DNA from: Gammaproteobacteria bacterium
Lineage (GTDB): Bacteria; Pseudomonadota; Gammaproteobacteria; Granulosicoccales; Granulosicoccaceae
Reading direction: 5' to 3'
NCBI GenBank assembly: GCA_019634245.1
Contig: JAHQVR010000245.1
Coordinates: 1 to 64,000, forward strand
Length of the DNA: 64,000 bases
Position 1 is the first letter of the stretch, and each line of letters starts with the position of its first letter. The translations under genes were made by a program, and so were the position numbers. Positions 27,943-37,177 of the stretch are shown one piece after another. The notes under the pieces were generated by a model. It searched no databases. It saw nothing but the letters and a program-made list of their open reading frames with translations, and was not told the origin of the DNA.

Positions 27943-30019
27943 TGGGGTAGGGCACCTGAATTACGTCGCGACGAAAAGGTACGATATCGGTGCTGATTTT
28001 ATCGGAATCTAATTCACTGGCGAATCGGTGACCAGCGTACGTGGCCCAGGCAATTGGCGCTGGTGCTTCGGCATCCCCAAAAACGGTGACGCTTTTCACT
28101 CCATAGTCATTCCATCTCTGCTGTTGGGCGAGAATAGCGTGATAAAGAGTTTGTTCTGATTGCTGTGAAGTTACCAATACAATTGCGTCGGCGGTTTGCC
28201 ATTGAGAGTGTCCACTATAGCTACAGCTGGTTTTAATTCGACCCTGCTCAACCGAATCAACGGTTGTATTCAATTGTATATTGACACCCATTTCTACCAA
28301 ACGTTTATGTATAAAGCCTTGTTCCAACGTATTTAGCGACCATTCCGACACATAGGCGGAGGGTGTTGTCAGGGTGACATTTGAGCCATAGCCAGTCAAG
28401 AGCTCTGCGAGTACGGAACCCATGTAGTAATGATCGTCGTCAAAGATCAACACATTGCCTTCCAGTTTAGCTCCACCGAGAAAATCGTCAGGCGTATAGA
28501 TCGGAATGGATTGATCGCAGATCATTGGTGTCACGTGGTGTCTTGAAACACCGTCAGATCGCCAATGAGATCCTGTAGCAATTGCGATATGCTCAAACCC
28601 GAAATCTAAGGCCTCTTCTGCAGTAACAGAGTTGTCCATGTAGACTTGAACGTTGGGCAATTGACTGATTTGGTACACTCTATAGTCTCTAACTCTACCC
28701 CAAGCCGCAAGCCCAGGTAACTGGCATTCCAGCGCTACGCGACCACCTAACTCAGTGCGTTTTTCAGCCAGTACAACGTCGTATCCTCGTTTTCCGAGTG
28801 TCATCGCCGCTTCCAAGCCAGCGGGGCCTGCACCTATGATAAGCACAGTAGTTGAATCACCCTTAGCCGTGACAATTTCTGGATGCCAACCTTTTCTCCA
28901 TTCTTCCATGAATGACGGGTTTTGCGTACAACGAGAAAGTGACATAGTCATATCTCCAGTAACGCAAATGTTGCAACCGATACATTCACGAATATCTTCC
29001 TCACGCCCCTCAGCAATTTTTCTCGGTAGCCACGGATCAGCGATGGACGGTCTAGCACATCCTATTAGATCTAATTTGCCGGTGCTAAGTTGATTTAGCA
29101 TCCTATCGGGCGAGGTAAAGCGCCCGACGCCGACGACGGGTTTGTCTGTCAGTTCGCGAATGCCTGTAATTAAATCAGCTTGTGCAGCTTCTTCTGTGAA
29201 CCGGGAAGTGCCCGAGCATTCTTCCCAACTGCCATGGGCTAGATCCCACAGATCCGGTAAGTCTGCATGCATTGCGATTAGATCACGCACCTCACTATTG
29301 CTGAATCCGTTTTCGCCGATCATTTCATGTAAAGCTAGCCTGAGAGTGATACCAATACTATCTCCAACTTCCTCTTTAGAATCGCTGATCAATTCACGGA
29401 GTAAGCGAGAGCGGTTTTCTAAGCTGCCGCCATACTGGTCAGTGCGCTGGTTGGTTACGCTCGACAAGAAATGCTGAATAATTCCGAATCCGTGAGCGCC
29501 ATACAAACAAATGAGATCGAATCCAGCGGACTTTGCGCGCCTACACGCCTGACGATACCAGCGTCGTAGATTCTTAATATCTCGCAGCGTCATGGTCTTT
29601 GCGCTGACTGGATCATTGGTAAACGTGCGAACCGGTAAGGCGCTTGGTGCCATTGGCACTTCTCGAGAATATAAATTTGGCCCATTAATTCCAGAGTATG
29701 TGAGCTCAATACCTGCCAAGGCATTTCCTTCATGGATGCCGTCTGCCATCGATGCTAGCATCGGAATGTCGTTGTCCTCCCACAGACGCAACTCAATGTA
29801 AGGTGTTATTTCAGAGCTGTGATGCATCTCGACCTGCTCTGTGAAAACTACTCCCCAGCCACCTTCTGCTTTTACTCGTCGCATTTCTTTAACAGCTGAC
29901 GGATCTCGGTATCCCCCACCGTTGCAGTGAGGCACCTGATAAAATCGATTTTTCGTTGTTACAGGGCCTATCGCAAGTGGCTCAAATAATGGGTCGTATT
30001 TAGAATTACGGTTCGACAT
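27935..30019 (-). CDS. Trimethylamine/histamine dehydrogenase-family iron-sulfur flavoprotein
   Basis: 694 residues, same length class and domain order as trimethylamine dehydrogenase. The N-terminal OYE-like TIM barrel begins KYDPLFEPLAIGPVTTKNRF and holds Cys32 in YQVPHCNGGG, where the family carries a 6-S-cysteinyl FMN link. YGAHGFG supplies the active-site Tyr and His. The 4Fe-4S cluster cysteines are Cys346, 349, 352 and 364 (CIGCNIC ... RCTQNP). A C-terminal ADP-binding region follows with GAGPAGLEAAMTLGKRGYDV. The region around the aromatic substrate bowl (DLAHGSWEECSG) is shorter than in true trimethylamine dehydrogenase, so the substrate is likely a different secondary or tertiary amine. 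It is the first gene of the transporter operon and needs an electron acceptor such as an ETF, not encoded here. Confidence 0.87.
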   Translation of the reverse strand: MSNRNSKYDPLFEPLAIGPVTTKNRFYQVPHCNGGGYRDPSAVKEMRRVKAEGGWGVVFTEQVEMHHSSEITPYIELRLWEDNDIPMLASMADGIHEGNALAGIELTYSGINGPNLYSREVPMAPSALPVRTFTNDPVSAKTMTLRDIKNLRRWYRQACRRAKSAGFDLICLYGAHGFGIIQHFLSSVTNQRTDQYGGSLENRSRLLRELISDSKEEVGDSIGITLRLALHEMIGENGFSNSEVRDLIAMHADLPDLWDLAHGSWEECSGTSRFTEEAAQADLITGIRELTDKPVVGVGRFTSPDRMLNQLSTGKLDLIGCARPSIADPWLPRKIAEGREEDIRECIGCNICVTGDMTMSLSRCTQNPSFMEEWRKGWHPEIVTAKGDSTTVLIIGAGPAGLEAAMTLGKRGYDVVLAEKRTELGGRVALECQLPGLAAWGRVRDYRVYQISQLPNVQVYMDNSVTAEEALDFGFEHIAIATGSHWRSDGVSRHHVTPMICDQSIPIYTPDDFLGGAKLEGNVLIFDDDHYYMGSVLAELLTGYGSNVTLTTPSAYVSEWSLNTLEQGFIHKRLVEMGVNIQLNTTVDSVEQGRIKTSCSYSGHSQWQTADAIVLVTSQQSEQTLYHAILAQQQRWNDYGVKSVTVFGDAEAPAPIAWATYAGHRFASELDSDKISTDIVPFRRDVIQVPYPND

Positions 30020-30100
30020 CGCTTAAAGGTCTGTTCAGCTGTTTTTATGGTTTAGAAGAGTATTTTCTCTTGATTATCTAAAACCAGAAGCGGCATACTG

Positions 30101-30116
30101 GTGGGTATATACTCAC
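30101..30116. promoter_or_regulatory. Near-palindromic candidate operator in the amine divergent region
   Basis: GTGGGTATATACTCAC is palindromic except for one base pair and lies near the middle of the 156-bp space between the divergent dehydrogenase and aminotransferase starts. A second 12-bp palindrome TAACTGTAGTTA (30157-30168) sits directly before the aminotransferase ATG. No regulator gene is adjacent. Confidence 0.4.
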
Positions 30117-30175
30117 ATAGTCTTCGTTTAATATAACAGCTATTTTGATGCTGGCATAACTGTAGTTACCTGCTT

Positions 30176-31561
30176 ATGGACACTCGCCAACTGAACGATC
30201 GAACGACAGAGATTCTCAAGCAGGATGAACATCTGATTCATGCGTTTTCAGATTTGCATTCGTTACAAGAGGATGGCGCGCGCACGGTTATATCTCAGGC
30301 TGAAGGAGCCTATGTCTTCGACGAACAGGGTAATAGATATTTAGACGGAATGGCTGGGTTGTGGTGCGTTAACTTAGGGCATGGTCGGCGAGAAATCATA
30401 GATGCGATCGCCGAACAGCTTCGAACATTGGATTATTTTTCTACGTTTTATAATCTCACACACCCAACAGCTGCACAGCTGGCGGAAAAGCTGGCCGAGC
30501 TGGCTCCTGGTGATTTGAATCGAGTCTATTTTGGTAATTCTGGTTCAGTTGCCAATGATAGCGCTGTAAGAACCATCCACTATTATTTCAATCGGTTGGG
30601 CTTAACCAAGAAGAAAAAAATCCTGTCCCGCATTGGTGCTTATCACGGTTCTACGCATCTTGCTATTGCGATGACCACGCCGCTCTATCGGGCTGGATGG
30701 GATTCTGCAGATGATCTAGTACATTTTTTATCAAATCCTTGCCCGTATCGACGGCCTGAAGGAATGAGTGAAGCCGAATTTGGTGATTTTTTAATAGATG
30801 AACTAATTCGAGATATTGAAAAAGTTGGGGCTGAAAGAATTGCCTGCTTCATTGCAGAGCCGATTATGGGTGCGGGAGGAGTTATCGTCCCCCCAGACGG
30901 GTACCACCAGAGGGCCGCAAATGTATGTGCAGACAATGACATCCTGATGATTTCAGACGAGGTGGTTACTTCTTTTGGCAGGCTAGGAACTATGTTCGCT
31001 TCCAAATCCGTGTTTGGAATACAGCCTGATGTTATTTGTACAGCTAAAGGTTTGTCCTCAGGCTATCAACCGATTTCAGCCACGATCTTATCGGATAAGA
31101 TATATGAAGTTGTGTCTTCCAAGGACAATAAGTTCTTACATGGTATGACCTACTCAGGACACCCCGCCTGTTGTGCAGCAGCGTTAGCCAATATCGAAAT
31201 TATGGAACGCGAAGATCTATGCGGCCATGTATCTACGATGGGCCCGGTATTTGAGCAGTCCCTGAAGGGATTGATCGATCTACCGATTGTGGGTGATGTA
31301 AGAGGCAGTCACTTTATGATAGGGATTGAATTTGTTGAGAATAAGGATAACAGGGATCCATTCGAGGAAAGTGTGCTCATCGGTCATCGAGTAGCAAACT
31401 ACGCTCAGCGAAAGGGGCTGATTGTTCGGCCCTTGGGACATATGATAGTGCTTTCACCACCTTTGATCTTAAACGGTTCGGAAATTGATTTTGTTGCCGA
31501 TGTGCTGCGCGAGAGTATTAAGCTGGTTATTGATGATTTGCGCAACGAAAAATTATTCTAA
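30176..31561 (+). CDS. Class III omega-aminotransferase (putrescine/amine-pyruvate type)
   Basis: 461 residues, PLP-dependent. Motifs: YLDGMAGLWCVNLGHGR at the substrate-entry region, FGNSGSVANDSAVR for phosphate binding (the family usually has SGSEA, here SGSVA), AYHGST, EPIMGAGGVIVPP, ISDEVVTSFGRLG with the PLP-ring Asp, and TAKGLSSGYQP with Schiff-base Lys291. The layout matches putrescine-pyruvate aminotransferase SpuC and related amine transaminases. Its divergence from the amine dehydrogenase/transport operon suggests it removes the primary amino group of the imported amine or its product, making an aldehyde. Confidence 0.87.
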   Translation: MDTRQLNDRTTEILKQDEHLIHAFSDLHSLQEDGARTVISQAEGAYVFDEQGNRYLDGMAGLWCVNLGHGRREIIDAIAEQLRTLDYFSTFYNLTHPTAAQLAEKLAELAPGDLNRVYFGNSGSVANDSAVRTIHYYFNRLGLTKKKKILSRIGAYHGSTHLAIAMTTPLYRAGWDSADDLVHFLSNPCPYRRPEGMSEAEFGDFLIDELIRDIEKVGAERIACFIAEPIMGAGGVIVPPDGYHQRAANVCADNDILMISDEVVTSFGRLGTMFASKSVFGIQPDVICTAKGLSSGYQPISATILSDKIYEVVSSKDNKFLHGMTYSGHPACCAAALANIEIMEREDLCGHVSTMGPVFEQSLKGLIDLPIVGDVRGSHFMIGIEFVENKDNRDPFEESVLIGHRVANYAQRKGLIVRPLGHMIVLSPPLILNGSEIDFVADVLRESIKLVIDDLRNEKLF

Positions 31562-31750
31562 GTCCTGACCCGTAAAGCTCTCTCACCCCATGGGATGTTT
31601 GGTGTTCGAAGTGAGAAAGACAGATACGAAAAAAAATTAAGTTCGGGTTGTTAGCTCTCAGAGTTGCTACTTATTCGGCTCAACTTGGACAAGACATTTG
31701 GGCGCATTTTTAAAGGTTAGTCCGTCTATCAACATAGTCATTTCTCGGAC

Positions 31751-32647
31751 ATGAAAACAAAAGAAAAAATAGGTTTCATTGGGCTTGGGCTTATGGGGGC
31801 AGGTATTGCCTCTAATTTGCTTAAGCACTTTGACGAATTGTCGGTATTCGATACGTCACCCGATGCGATGAAGAATCTCGCTGCGGAAGGATGTAGATCA
31901 GCGGCATCGGCGAGAGAATTGGCAACCACCAGTTCGATTATTCAACTATGTTTGCCAAATGCAGAGGCGGTGGAGCAGGTGCTTTTTGGGCCTGAGGGTG
32001 TTGTTCGTGCCGGGCGATCGAATGTGCTCATACTGGACTCAACAACTCTGCTAAAAAAGGAAGCTATTGAGTTCTCGGATAAGTTGTCAGAGTACAAAAT
32101 CCCTTATTGCGATTGCCCGGTATCCGGATTGCCGAAGAAGGCGGCTGATGGAACACTGACCGTCATGTTTGGTGGGGCGCCAGAGCACTACTCGCGTACC
32201 GAGGGTGTTTTGGGTGCGGCAGCGGGTACAGTTGTCTACTGCGGTCCTGTCGGTAACGCGCAATTGATGAAAGCGGTGAATAATATTATTTACAACATCA
32301 ATATCGCCGCCTTGTGTGAAGTGCTGCCGTTTGCGGTAGCCGCAGGCTTAGATGCGAAAACACTTGAGCAAGTGGTACTCAGCGGATCATCGAGGAGTTT
32401 TGCCGCTGAACATTTTTTACCCAAGATGCTTGATAGGAATTTTGAGGGGGACTACTCGTTGGTAGCTGCTCAAACAGATTTGGTGAACATCGAGAGTATG
32501 GCGCAAGAGATGTCTGCAAAGCTTCCAATTGCGTCTTCAATGATTGAGTTGTACCGCTTAGCGATGGAACAAGGCCTGTCCTCTGAATCTAAAAATGCCA
32601 TGCTCAAAGTACAAGAAAGTGCGTTAGGGGTGGAATTGAAAAGGTAG
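31751..32647 (+). CDS. Beta-hydroxyacid dehydrogenase (3-hydroxyisobutyrate dehydrogenase family)
   Basis: 298 residues. The NAD(P)-binding motif is IGFIGLGLMGAGIASNLL at the start; the substrate-binding DCPVSGLPKKAADGTL (about residues 118-133) and the catalytic-Lys segment QLMKAVNNIIYNINI (about 174-188) are those of the 3-hydroxyisobutyrate/tartronate-semialdehyde reductase family. The family usually has Gly at the DxPVSGG position where Leu-Pro is found here. It follows the aminotransferase by 189 bp and could oxidise or reduce a downstream semialdehyde/hydroxyacid, though this link rests on position only. Confidence 0.82.
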   Translation: MKTKEKIGFIGLGLMGAGIASNLLKHFDELSVFDTSPDAMKNLAAEGCRSAASARELATTSSIIQLCLPNAEAVEQVLFGPEGVVRAGRSNVLILDSTTLLKKEAIEFSDKLSEYKIPYCDCPVSGLPKKAADGTLTVMFGGAPEHYSRTEGVLGAAAGTVVYCGPVGNAQLMKAVNNIIYNINIAALCEVLPFAVAAGLDAKTLEQVVLSGSSRSFAAEHFLPKMLDRNFEGDYSLVAAQTDLVNIESMAQEMSAKLPIASSMIELYRLAMEQGLSSESKNAMLKVQESALGVELKR

Positions 32648-32686
32648 CATACAACCGGCGGTGTCGGATCTCAATCTAATCGGTTT

Positions 32687-33790
32687 TTATACTCCATTCA
32701 TTGTCACAACAATATTTCCAACATGTTGCTTGTCGATAAACATCTGTTGCGCGGCATGTAAATCTTGCAGAGGAAACGTCGCAGCCACTAACGGTTTTAT
32801 CTCGCCGCGTTCTATGTACGAAACGATATCGCTGAAGGTATGTCGAGGTGTTACTGTAGAGCCAGTAAACGTAAGATCTCGTAGATACAAGGTTCTTAAA
32901 TCTAACTCCACCATTGGACCGCCAATTGCGCCCGAACAGGTGTAGCGTCCACCGCTGGCCAGTACATCGATGTGGGCCTTGAATGAGCTTCCCCCTACAA
33001 TATCGGCCACCACTGAAACTGTTTTGATTCCGATCGCCTGTTCCAGGGCGGTTTCCAAGTCTTCAGGGTTTCTTGGTAGAAGTGCATCTGCGCCAAGAAG
33101 TGCAAGTTGAGCGTGTTTGTGATCGGACGCCAGTCCGACCACCTTGGCACCGCGCCGTTTGGCAAGCTGGATAAGTGCTGAACCCACACCTCCGGATGCA
33201 CCGGTGACCAGCACGGTGTCTTTGTTGGTTACCTCAGCGCGGCTGAGCATTCCCTCGGCAGTGGTGTATGAACACGAAAAGGTTGCTAACTCTGCATCTG
33301 AAAATTCTGATTGCACAACTTCGACATTACGCTCATCTAAAGCAACATATTGTGCAAATCCACCATTGCATTCGGATCCGAGATAACCCACTTGATCAAT
33401 CGCGCCGGGATTGCTCCAGTCGCGTAGCCAGTTATCAGAGATTACGCGCTGGCCGATTAAGTTAGGGTTAGATTTCGATCCCACAGCCGTCACATAGCCG
33501 CAGATATCCGCACCTTGAATGCGTGGAAATCGGATCGGAGATCCTCCCCATGCCGGATCGTCTTTATCAACCGTCTTATAAGCATCGCCCGTTGTTGCTT
33601 CGGTAACGGCCTTTGAATACCAGCCAGAACGCGTGTTGACATCTGTATTATTTAATCCGCAGGCGGCCACCTGAATTAATACTTCTCGATCTTTTACTTC
33701 TGGAATGGGCCAATCGTCGTGAAACTCCAGTTGCTCTAGACCGCCATGGCCTTTGAGCACCATTGCCTGCATTACTTTTCCGGTGTTCAT
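32687..33790 (-). CDS. MDR-superfamily alcohol dehydrogenase/quinone-oxidoreductase-like protein
   Basis: 367 residues. A GroES-like N-terminal domain (ACGLNNTDVNTRSGWY, IQGADICGYVTAVGS) precedes the nucleotide-binding domain with VLVTGASGGVGSALIQLAKRRGAKVVGLAS. The structural-zinc four-cysteine lobe of classical zinc alcohol dehydrogenases is absent, favouring an NADPH-dependent reductase of enones, quinones or similar. It has a family-typical length with a short insert (residues about 50-75). It converges on the hydroxyacid dehydrogenase with 39 bp between stops. Confidence 0.83.
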   Translation of the reverse strand: MNTGKVMQAMVLKGHGGLEQLEFHDDWPIPEVKDREVLIQVAACGLNNTDVNTRSGWYSKAVTEATTGDAYKTVDKDDPAWGGSPIRFPRIQGADICGYVTAVGSKSNPNLIGQRVISDNWLRDWSNPGAIDQVGYLGSECNGGFAQYVALDERNVEVVQSEFSDAELATFSCSYTTAEGMLSRAEVTNKDTVLVTGASGGVGSALIQLAKRRGAKVVGLASDHKHAQLALLGADALLPRNPEDLETALEQAIGIKTVSVVADIVGGSSFKAHIDVLASGGRYTCSGAIGGPMVELDLRTLYLRDLTFTGSTVTPRHTFSDIVSYIERGEIKPLVAATFPLQDLHAAQQMFIDKQHVGNIVVTMNGV

Positions 33791-33943
33791 GGCGTTATCG
33801 TTTGTCAGCGTTGCGTATGGTGGAGAGTTGTTTGAGGTAGAACCGCTGATGATACACCCATTTGGATTGAGTTAAACTCAATTGCCCACGTTAGCCGGGT
33901 ATACTCTTGTTCACTGATATTATTCGTTGAATGAGATTATCCT

Positions 33944-34309
33944 ATGGAAGTGTTTGAGGCTCAGCAGGGCCGTGCTGAACAGTATCTGGATGAAATGCTC
34001 GAAGCTGAAAGAAATTCTGACTATGTAGCGTTCTGCAAGCGCTTTGAAGAAGATGATCTAATCGACTTTGATGAGCAGGCGTTTAAAGAGGCTGTAGAAG
34101 CGCAAAGGCAAGAACTGGGAGGCTATCAAAGTCGAATATTCCTTGGTGCATTAAACGGTTACCAGGATGTCACTGATGCGGAGAAACATCCTGACTGCTT
34201 GAGATATGTTTGGCGTGGTCTGTTTGAAAAAAACGAAACATTGATCGTTGTAGGTATCCATGAAAGAAACGGCATATGGCATGTTAATGAAAATATGTTT
34301 TTTTACTAG
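33944..34309 (+). CDS. Small conserved-looking protein, function unknown
   Basis: 121 residues, acidic, without signal peptide or membrane helix. The pattern of an N-terminal helix (EQYLDEMLEAERNSDYVAFCKRF), further helices and then strands ending in IVVGIHERNGIWHVNENMFFY resembles small NTF2-like/DUF3887-type proteins, but I cannot assign it firmly. It starts with ATG 153 bp from the divergent MDR gene and precedes the DAO-family oxidase by 60 bp on the same strand, so it might be co-transcribed with it. Confidence 0.55.
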   Translation: MEVFEAQQGRAEQYLDEMLEAERNSDYVAFCKRFEEDDLIDFDEQAFKEAVEAQRQELGGYQSRIFLGALNGYQDVTDAEKHPDCLRYVWRGLFEKNETLIVVGIHERNGIWHVNENMFFY

Positions 34310-34369
34310 TAGGAAGAAATACGCTTTTGACTTAAGGAAGATTCCAGTTCAATAGCCAATCGAATTCCT

Positions 34370-35755
34370 GTGGCAGAGAAAAATAGTAGCGATAGCCGAA
34401 TGAGCTCGGCAGATGTGGTGATTATTGGTTGTGGAATCATAGGTATTTCTACAGCCTATTATTTGGCAAAAAACCACAACATAACTAGCCTGTTGCTGAT
34501 TGATAAACAACAGCCCATGAGCTTTACATCAGCGCAGTCTGGTGAAAACTATCGAAACTGGTGGCCGCATCCAGCCATGGTTGCATTCACTAATCGCAGT
34601 ATTGACTTACTGGAAACCATCGCTAAACAAAGTGACAATCGAATAAATATGACTCGTCGTGGCTATGCATTGGCTACTCGAGAATCAGTGATTGATTCAC
34701 TCGTAACCGAACTGGAGGTTGGGCTGGACGGTCAAGCCGATGATCTTCTGCGGTTTCATTGTTCGTCAAAAGCTGCTTCCTACCAGGCCATAGATGTGGA
34801 TTGGCGGGATGTAAACAATGGTGTTGATGTGCTGCAGAACCCTGGTTTAATTAAGCACTTTTTCCCTTCCTTTGCTGCCGAAATAAATAATGTCATTCAT
34901 GTCCGACGCGGTGGTGATATAAGCAGTCAGCAACTTGGCATGCTCATGATGGATTACTTAAAAAGTCGAGGCGTGCGCCTTATGATTGCCAGCGTTGAAG
35001 GCATCGCAGCACACAATGGTTTTATTACTTATGTAAATGAAGCAGGCACACAAAAGCAGATCAAGTCGACACAAATGATCAATGCCGCCGGGCCTTTTGC
35101 CCATTCGGTTGCCGATATGCTCGGTGCACCCTTGCCGGTGTTCAATACCTTCCAACAAAAGATAGCCTTTGAGGACCGGCATCAAACAGTTCCGAGAAAT
35201 TTGCCCTTTTCAATCGATTTAGACCAGCAGAAGATTGACTGGAGCGAGGACGATCGCTTGCAGCTTATAGATACTGAATATGACTGGGCGACAAAACCAA
35301 TGCCAGGGGCCATACATTGTCGACCTGACGGCGGGGTTGCGGGACGTTTCATTAAATTGGGATGGGCCTACAATCACAGGAAAGAAACTTCGTCTTGGGA
35401 GTTACCGCTGGATGATCACTTTCCCGAAATCGTTCTTCGTGGTGCTGCACAACTACAACCTGCCTTGAAGCGCTATTACGATGAGTTGCCTGCCAACATA
35501 AGCCATTATGGGGGTTGGTACACGATGACTGACGAAAATTGGCCGTTGATTGGACCCATCGGTCCAGAAGGGTGTTTTATGAATTGTGCGTATTCTGGGT
35601 TTGGCACTATGGCTTCTTGTGCCGGTGGTGAACTGTGCGCAGCCTGGGTCGCCGGAGCAGATTTGCCGGAATATTCACACTTTTTTTCTATCGACAGATA
35701 TCAAAATAGCCGCTTAATGGAAGTGCTTAAAGATAGTAACAAAGGCGTGTTGTAA
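34370..35755 (+). CDS. DAO-family FAD-dependent oxidoreductase
   Basis: 461 residues from a GTG; an ATG eleven codons in (34400) is an alternative start directly before the FAD motif. The dinucleotide-binding fold VVIIGCGIIGISTAYYLAK begins near residue 15, and the C-terminal segment SGFGTMASCAGGELCAAWVAG closes the FAD site as in glycine oxidase, sarcosine and dimethylglycine dehydrogenases. The enzyme should oxidise the C-N bond of an amino or N-methyl amino acid. It is longer than soluble glycine oxidases. Its substrate is unknown. It converges on the ArgE-like gene with only eight bases between them. Confidence 0.82.
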   Translation: MAEKNSSDSRMSSADVVIIGCGIIGISTAYYLAKNHNITSLLLIDKQQPMSFTSAQSGENYRNWWPHPAMVAFTNRSIDLLETIAKQSDNRINMTRRGYALATRESVIDSLVTELEVGLDGQADDLLRFHCSSKAASYQAIDVDWRDVNNGVDVLQNPGLIKHFFPSFAAEINNVIHVRRGGDISSQQLGMLMMDYLKSRGVRLMIASVEGIAAHNGFITYVNEAGTQKQIKSTQMINAAGPFAHSVADMLGAPLPVFNTFQQKIAFEDRHQTVPRNLPFSIDLDQQKIDWSEDDRLQLIDTEYDWATKPMPGAIHCRPDGGVAGRFIKLGWAYNHRKETSSWELPLDDHFPEIVLRGAAQLQPALKRYYDELPANISHYGGWYTMTDENWPLIGPIGPEGCFMNCAYSGFGTMASCAGGELCAAWVAGADLPEYSHFFSIDRYQNSRLMEVLKDSNKGVL

Positions 35756-35763
35756 CCTGGGTG

Positions 35764-36924
35764 CTACTTTGATAAATACTGAGCAGCCTTGGATAGAAAT
35801 TCCATCCCGTCCTCAAGCTCCGTCAATGTGATGTATTCGTCGCTCTTATGAGCGCGATTAATACTGCCGGGCCCATATAGAACCGTGGAAAAATCTGCAT
35901 CGCTAAAATATCCTGCATCGCTTGCGAACGAGACCACTTGCTGACTGTTTAGACCGGTAATGTGGCTAATGAATTCCCTCGCAGCGTCCGCGTTTTGATC
36001 ATTCAAGGCCGGTACCGCAACTTCAGTGATGATTTGAATGTCCGTTGCCGGGTTTACGGCTTGCATTTGTGCTCGAAGTTCTTCTGCATGAGATTGGATT
36101 TCTGTCAAGATCGGCTGAGTGTCTTCTCCAGGAAGCGGTCTGATTTCCCAATCGAAGTGGCACCAACCGGCGGTTGCGTTGCGAGCCATTCCGCCATCAA
36201 TTTTACCCACATTAAATGTTGTGTAGGGGGGGTTGTAGGGAGAATTCGAATCGGGTGAATTCGCATAAAGTCGTGCGATATCTTCAATTTTCTGGACCAT
36301 TTTCATCGCATAGACGATTGCATTGACGCCTTTGGTCGGATCGCAGGAATGAACTTCTGCGCCGGTCACTTCAGTGCGCATTTCAAAACCGCCTTTGTGT
36401 CCGGTGACGATAGTCGATTCGGTGGGTTCGCCTACAATGACGATGTCGGGCGCGATCCCTTCAGCCGACATATACTCAAGTAATACCGGCATACCCAAGC
36501 CGCCAATCTCCTCGTCGAAGGTAAACGCTAAATAAATCGGTTTCGTCAACCGCGCTTGTTTAAAAACCGGAACTGCTGCCAGCATGCAGGCCAGAAAGCC
36601 TTTCATGTCGACTGATCCGCGGCCATGGAGTCGATCAGCAATCTGAGTCAGTGTGAAAGGCTCTGTGTGCCAATCCTGACCCTGCACTGGGACGACGTCA
36701 GTATGACCGTTGAACAACACCCCCCCGTCGACTTTGGGGCCAATGCTGGCAAACACATTGGCGCGCTCCCCAGTGGAATCTTTGCTCAGTGATGCTTCGA
36801 TACCATGGTGAGCTAGGTAATCACAAATATACTTAACAATGCCTTCGGTGGGTCGACCCGAGATGGAGTCAAAGCTCACCAGCTTTTCGAGAATCTTAAC
36901 GGCTTGGTTCAGTTGTGAGTTCAC
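35764..36924 (-). CDS. argE: Acetylornithine deacetylase-like M20 peptidase
   Basis: 386 residues, start ATG at 36924 (reads MNSQLNQAVKILEKLVSFDSISG). Metal-binding signatures of the M20/ArgE family: FNGHTDVVPV (about 72-81), GRGSVDMKGFLACMLAAV with the bridging Asp (about 103-120), TFDEEIGGLG with catalytic Glu-Glu (about 137-146), and GHKGGFEMRTEVTG. The overall sequence fits the proteobacterial ArgE group, which removes the acetyl group from N-acetylornithine in arginine synthesis. No other arginine gene is near, so a catabolic role on another N-acyl amino acid is also possible; the symbol is tentative. Confidence 0.82.
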   Translation of the reverse strand: MNSQLNQAVKILEKLVSFDSISGRPTEGIVKYICDYLAHHGIEASLSKDSTGERANVFASIGPKVDGGVLFNGHTDVVPVQGQDWHTEPFTLTQIADRLHGRGSVDMKGFLACMLAAVPVFKQARLTKPIYLAFTFDEEIGGLGMPVLLEYMSAEGIAPDIVIVGEPTESTIVTGHKGGFEMRTEVTGAEVHSCDPTKGVNAIVYAMKMVQKIEDIARLYANSPDSNSPYNPPYTTFNVGKIDGGMARNATAGWCHFDWEIRPLPGEDTQPILTEIQSHAEELRAQMQAVNPATDIQIITEVAVPALNDQNADAAREFISHITGLNSQQVVSFASDAGYFSDADFSTVLYGPGSINRAHKSDEYITLTELEDGMEFLSKAAQYLSK

Positions 36925-37177
36925 GGTACAGTTTTTTAAATAATGGGTATTTGGTCTAGGTCATTCGTTAATTTACGCGATCTGAACACGATGTTTGTTG
37001 AATACATTCCCAGCACCTGAGCTATCGATTTCTTCACGCAGTCCCATTTCTGGATTTCATGCCTGGTTCATTAGAGTTATCTCAGGTGCGCAGTCAAGAG
37101 TGTTTGCAGTGATATGCTACTCTTAACTTAGGTCTTTAGTGACTTCTCTACCCCTTCTTTTTTGAGAATTACAAACG

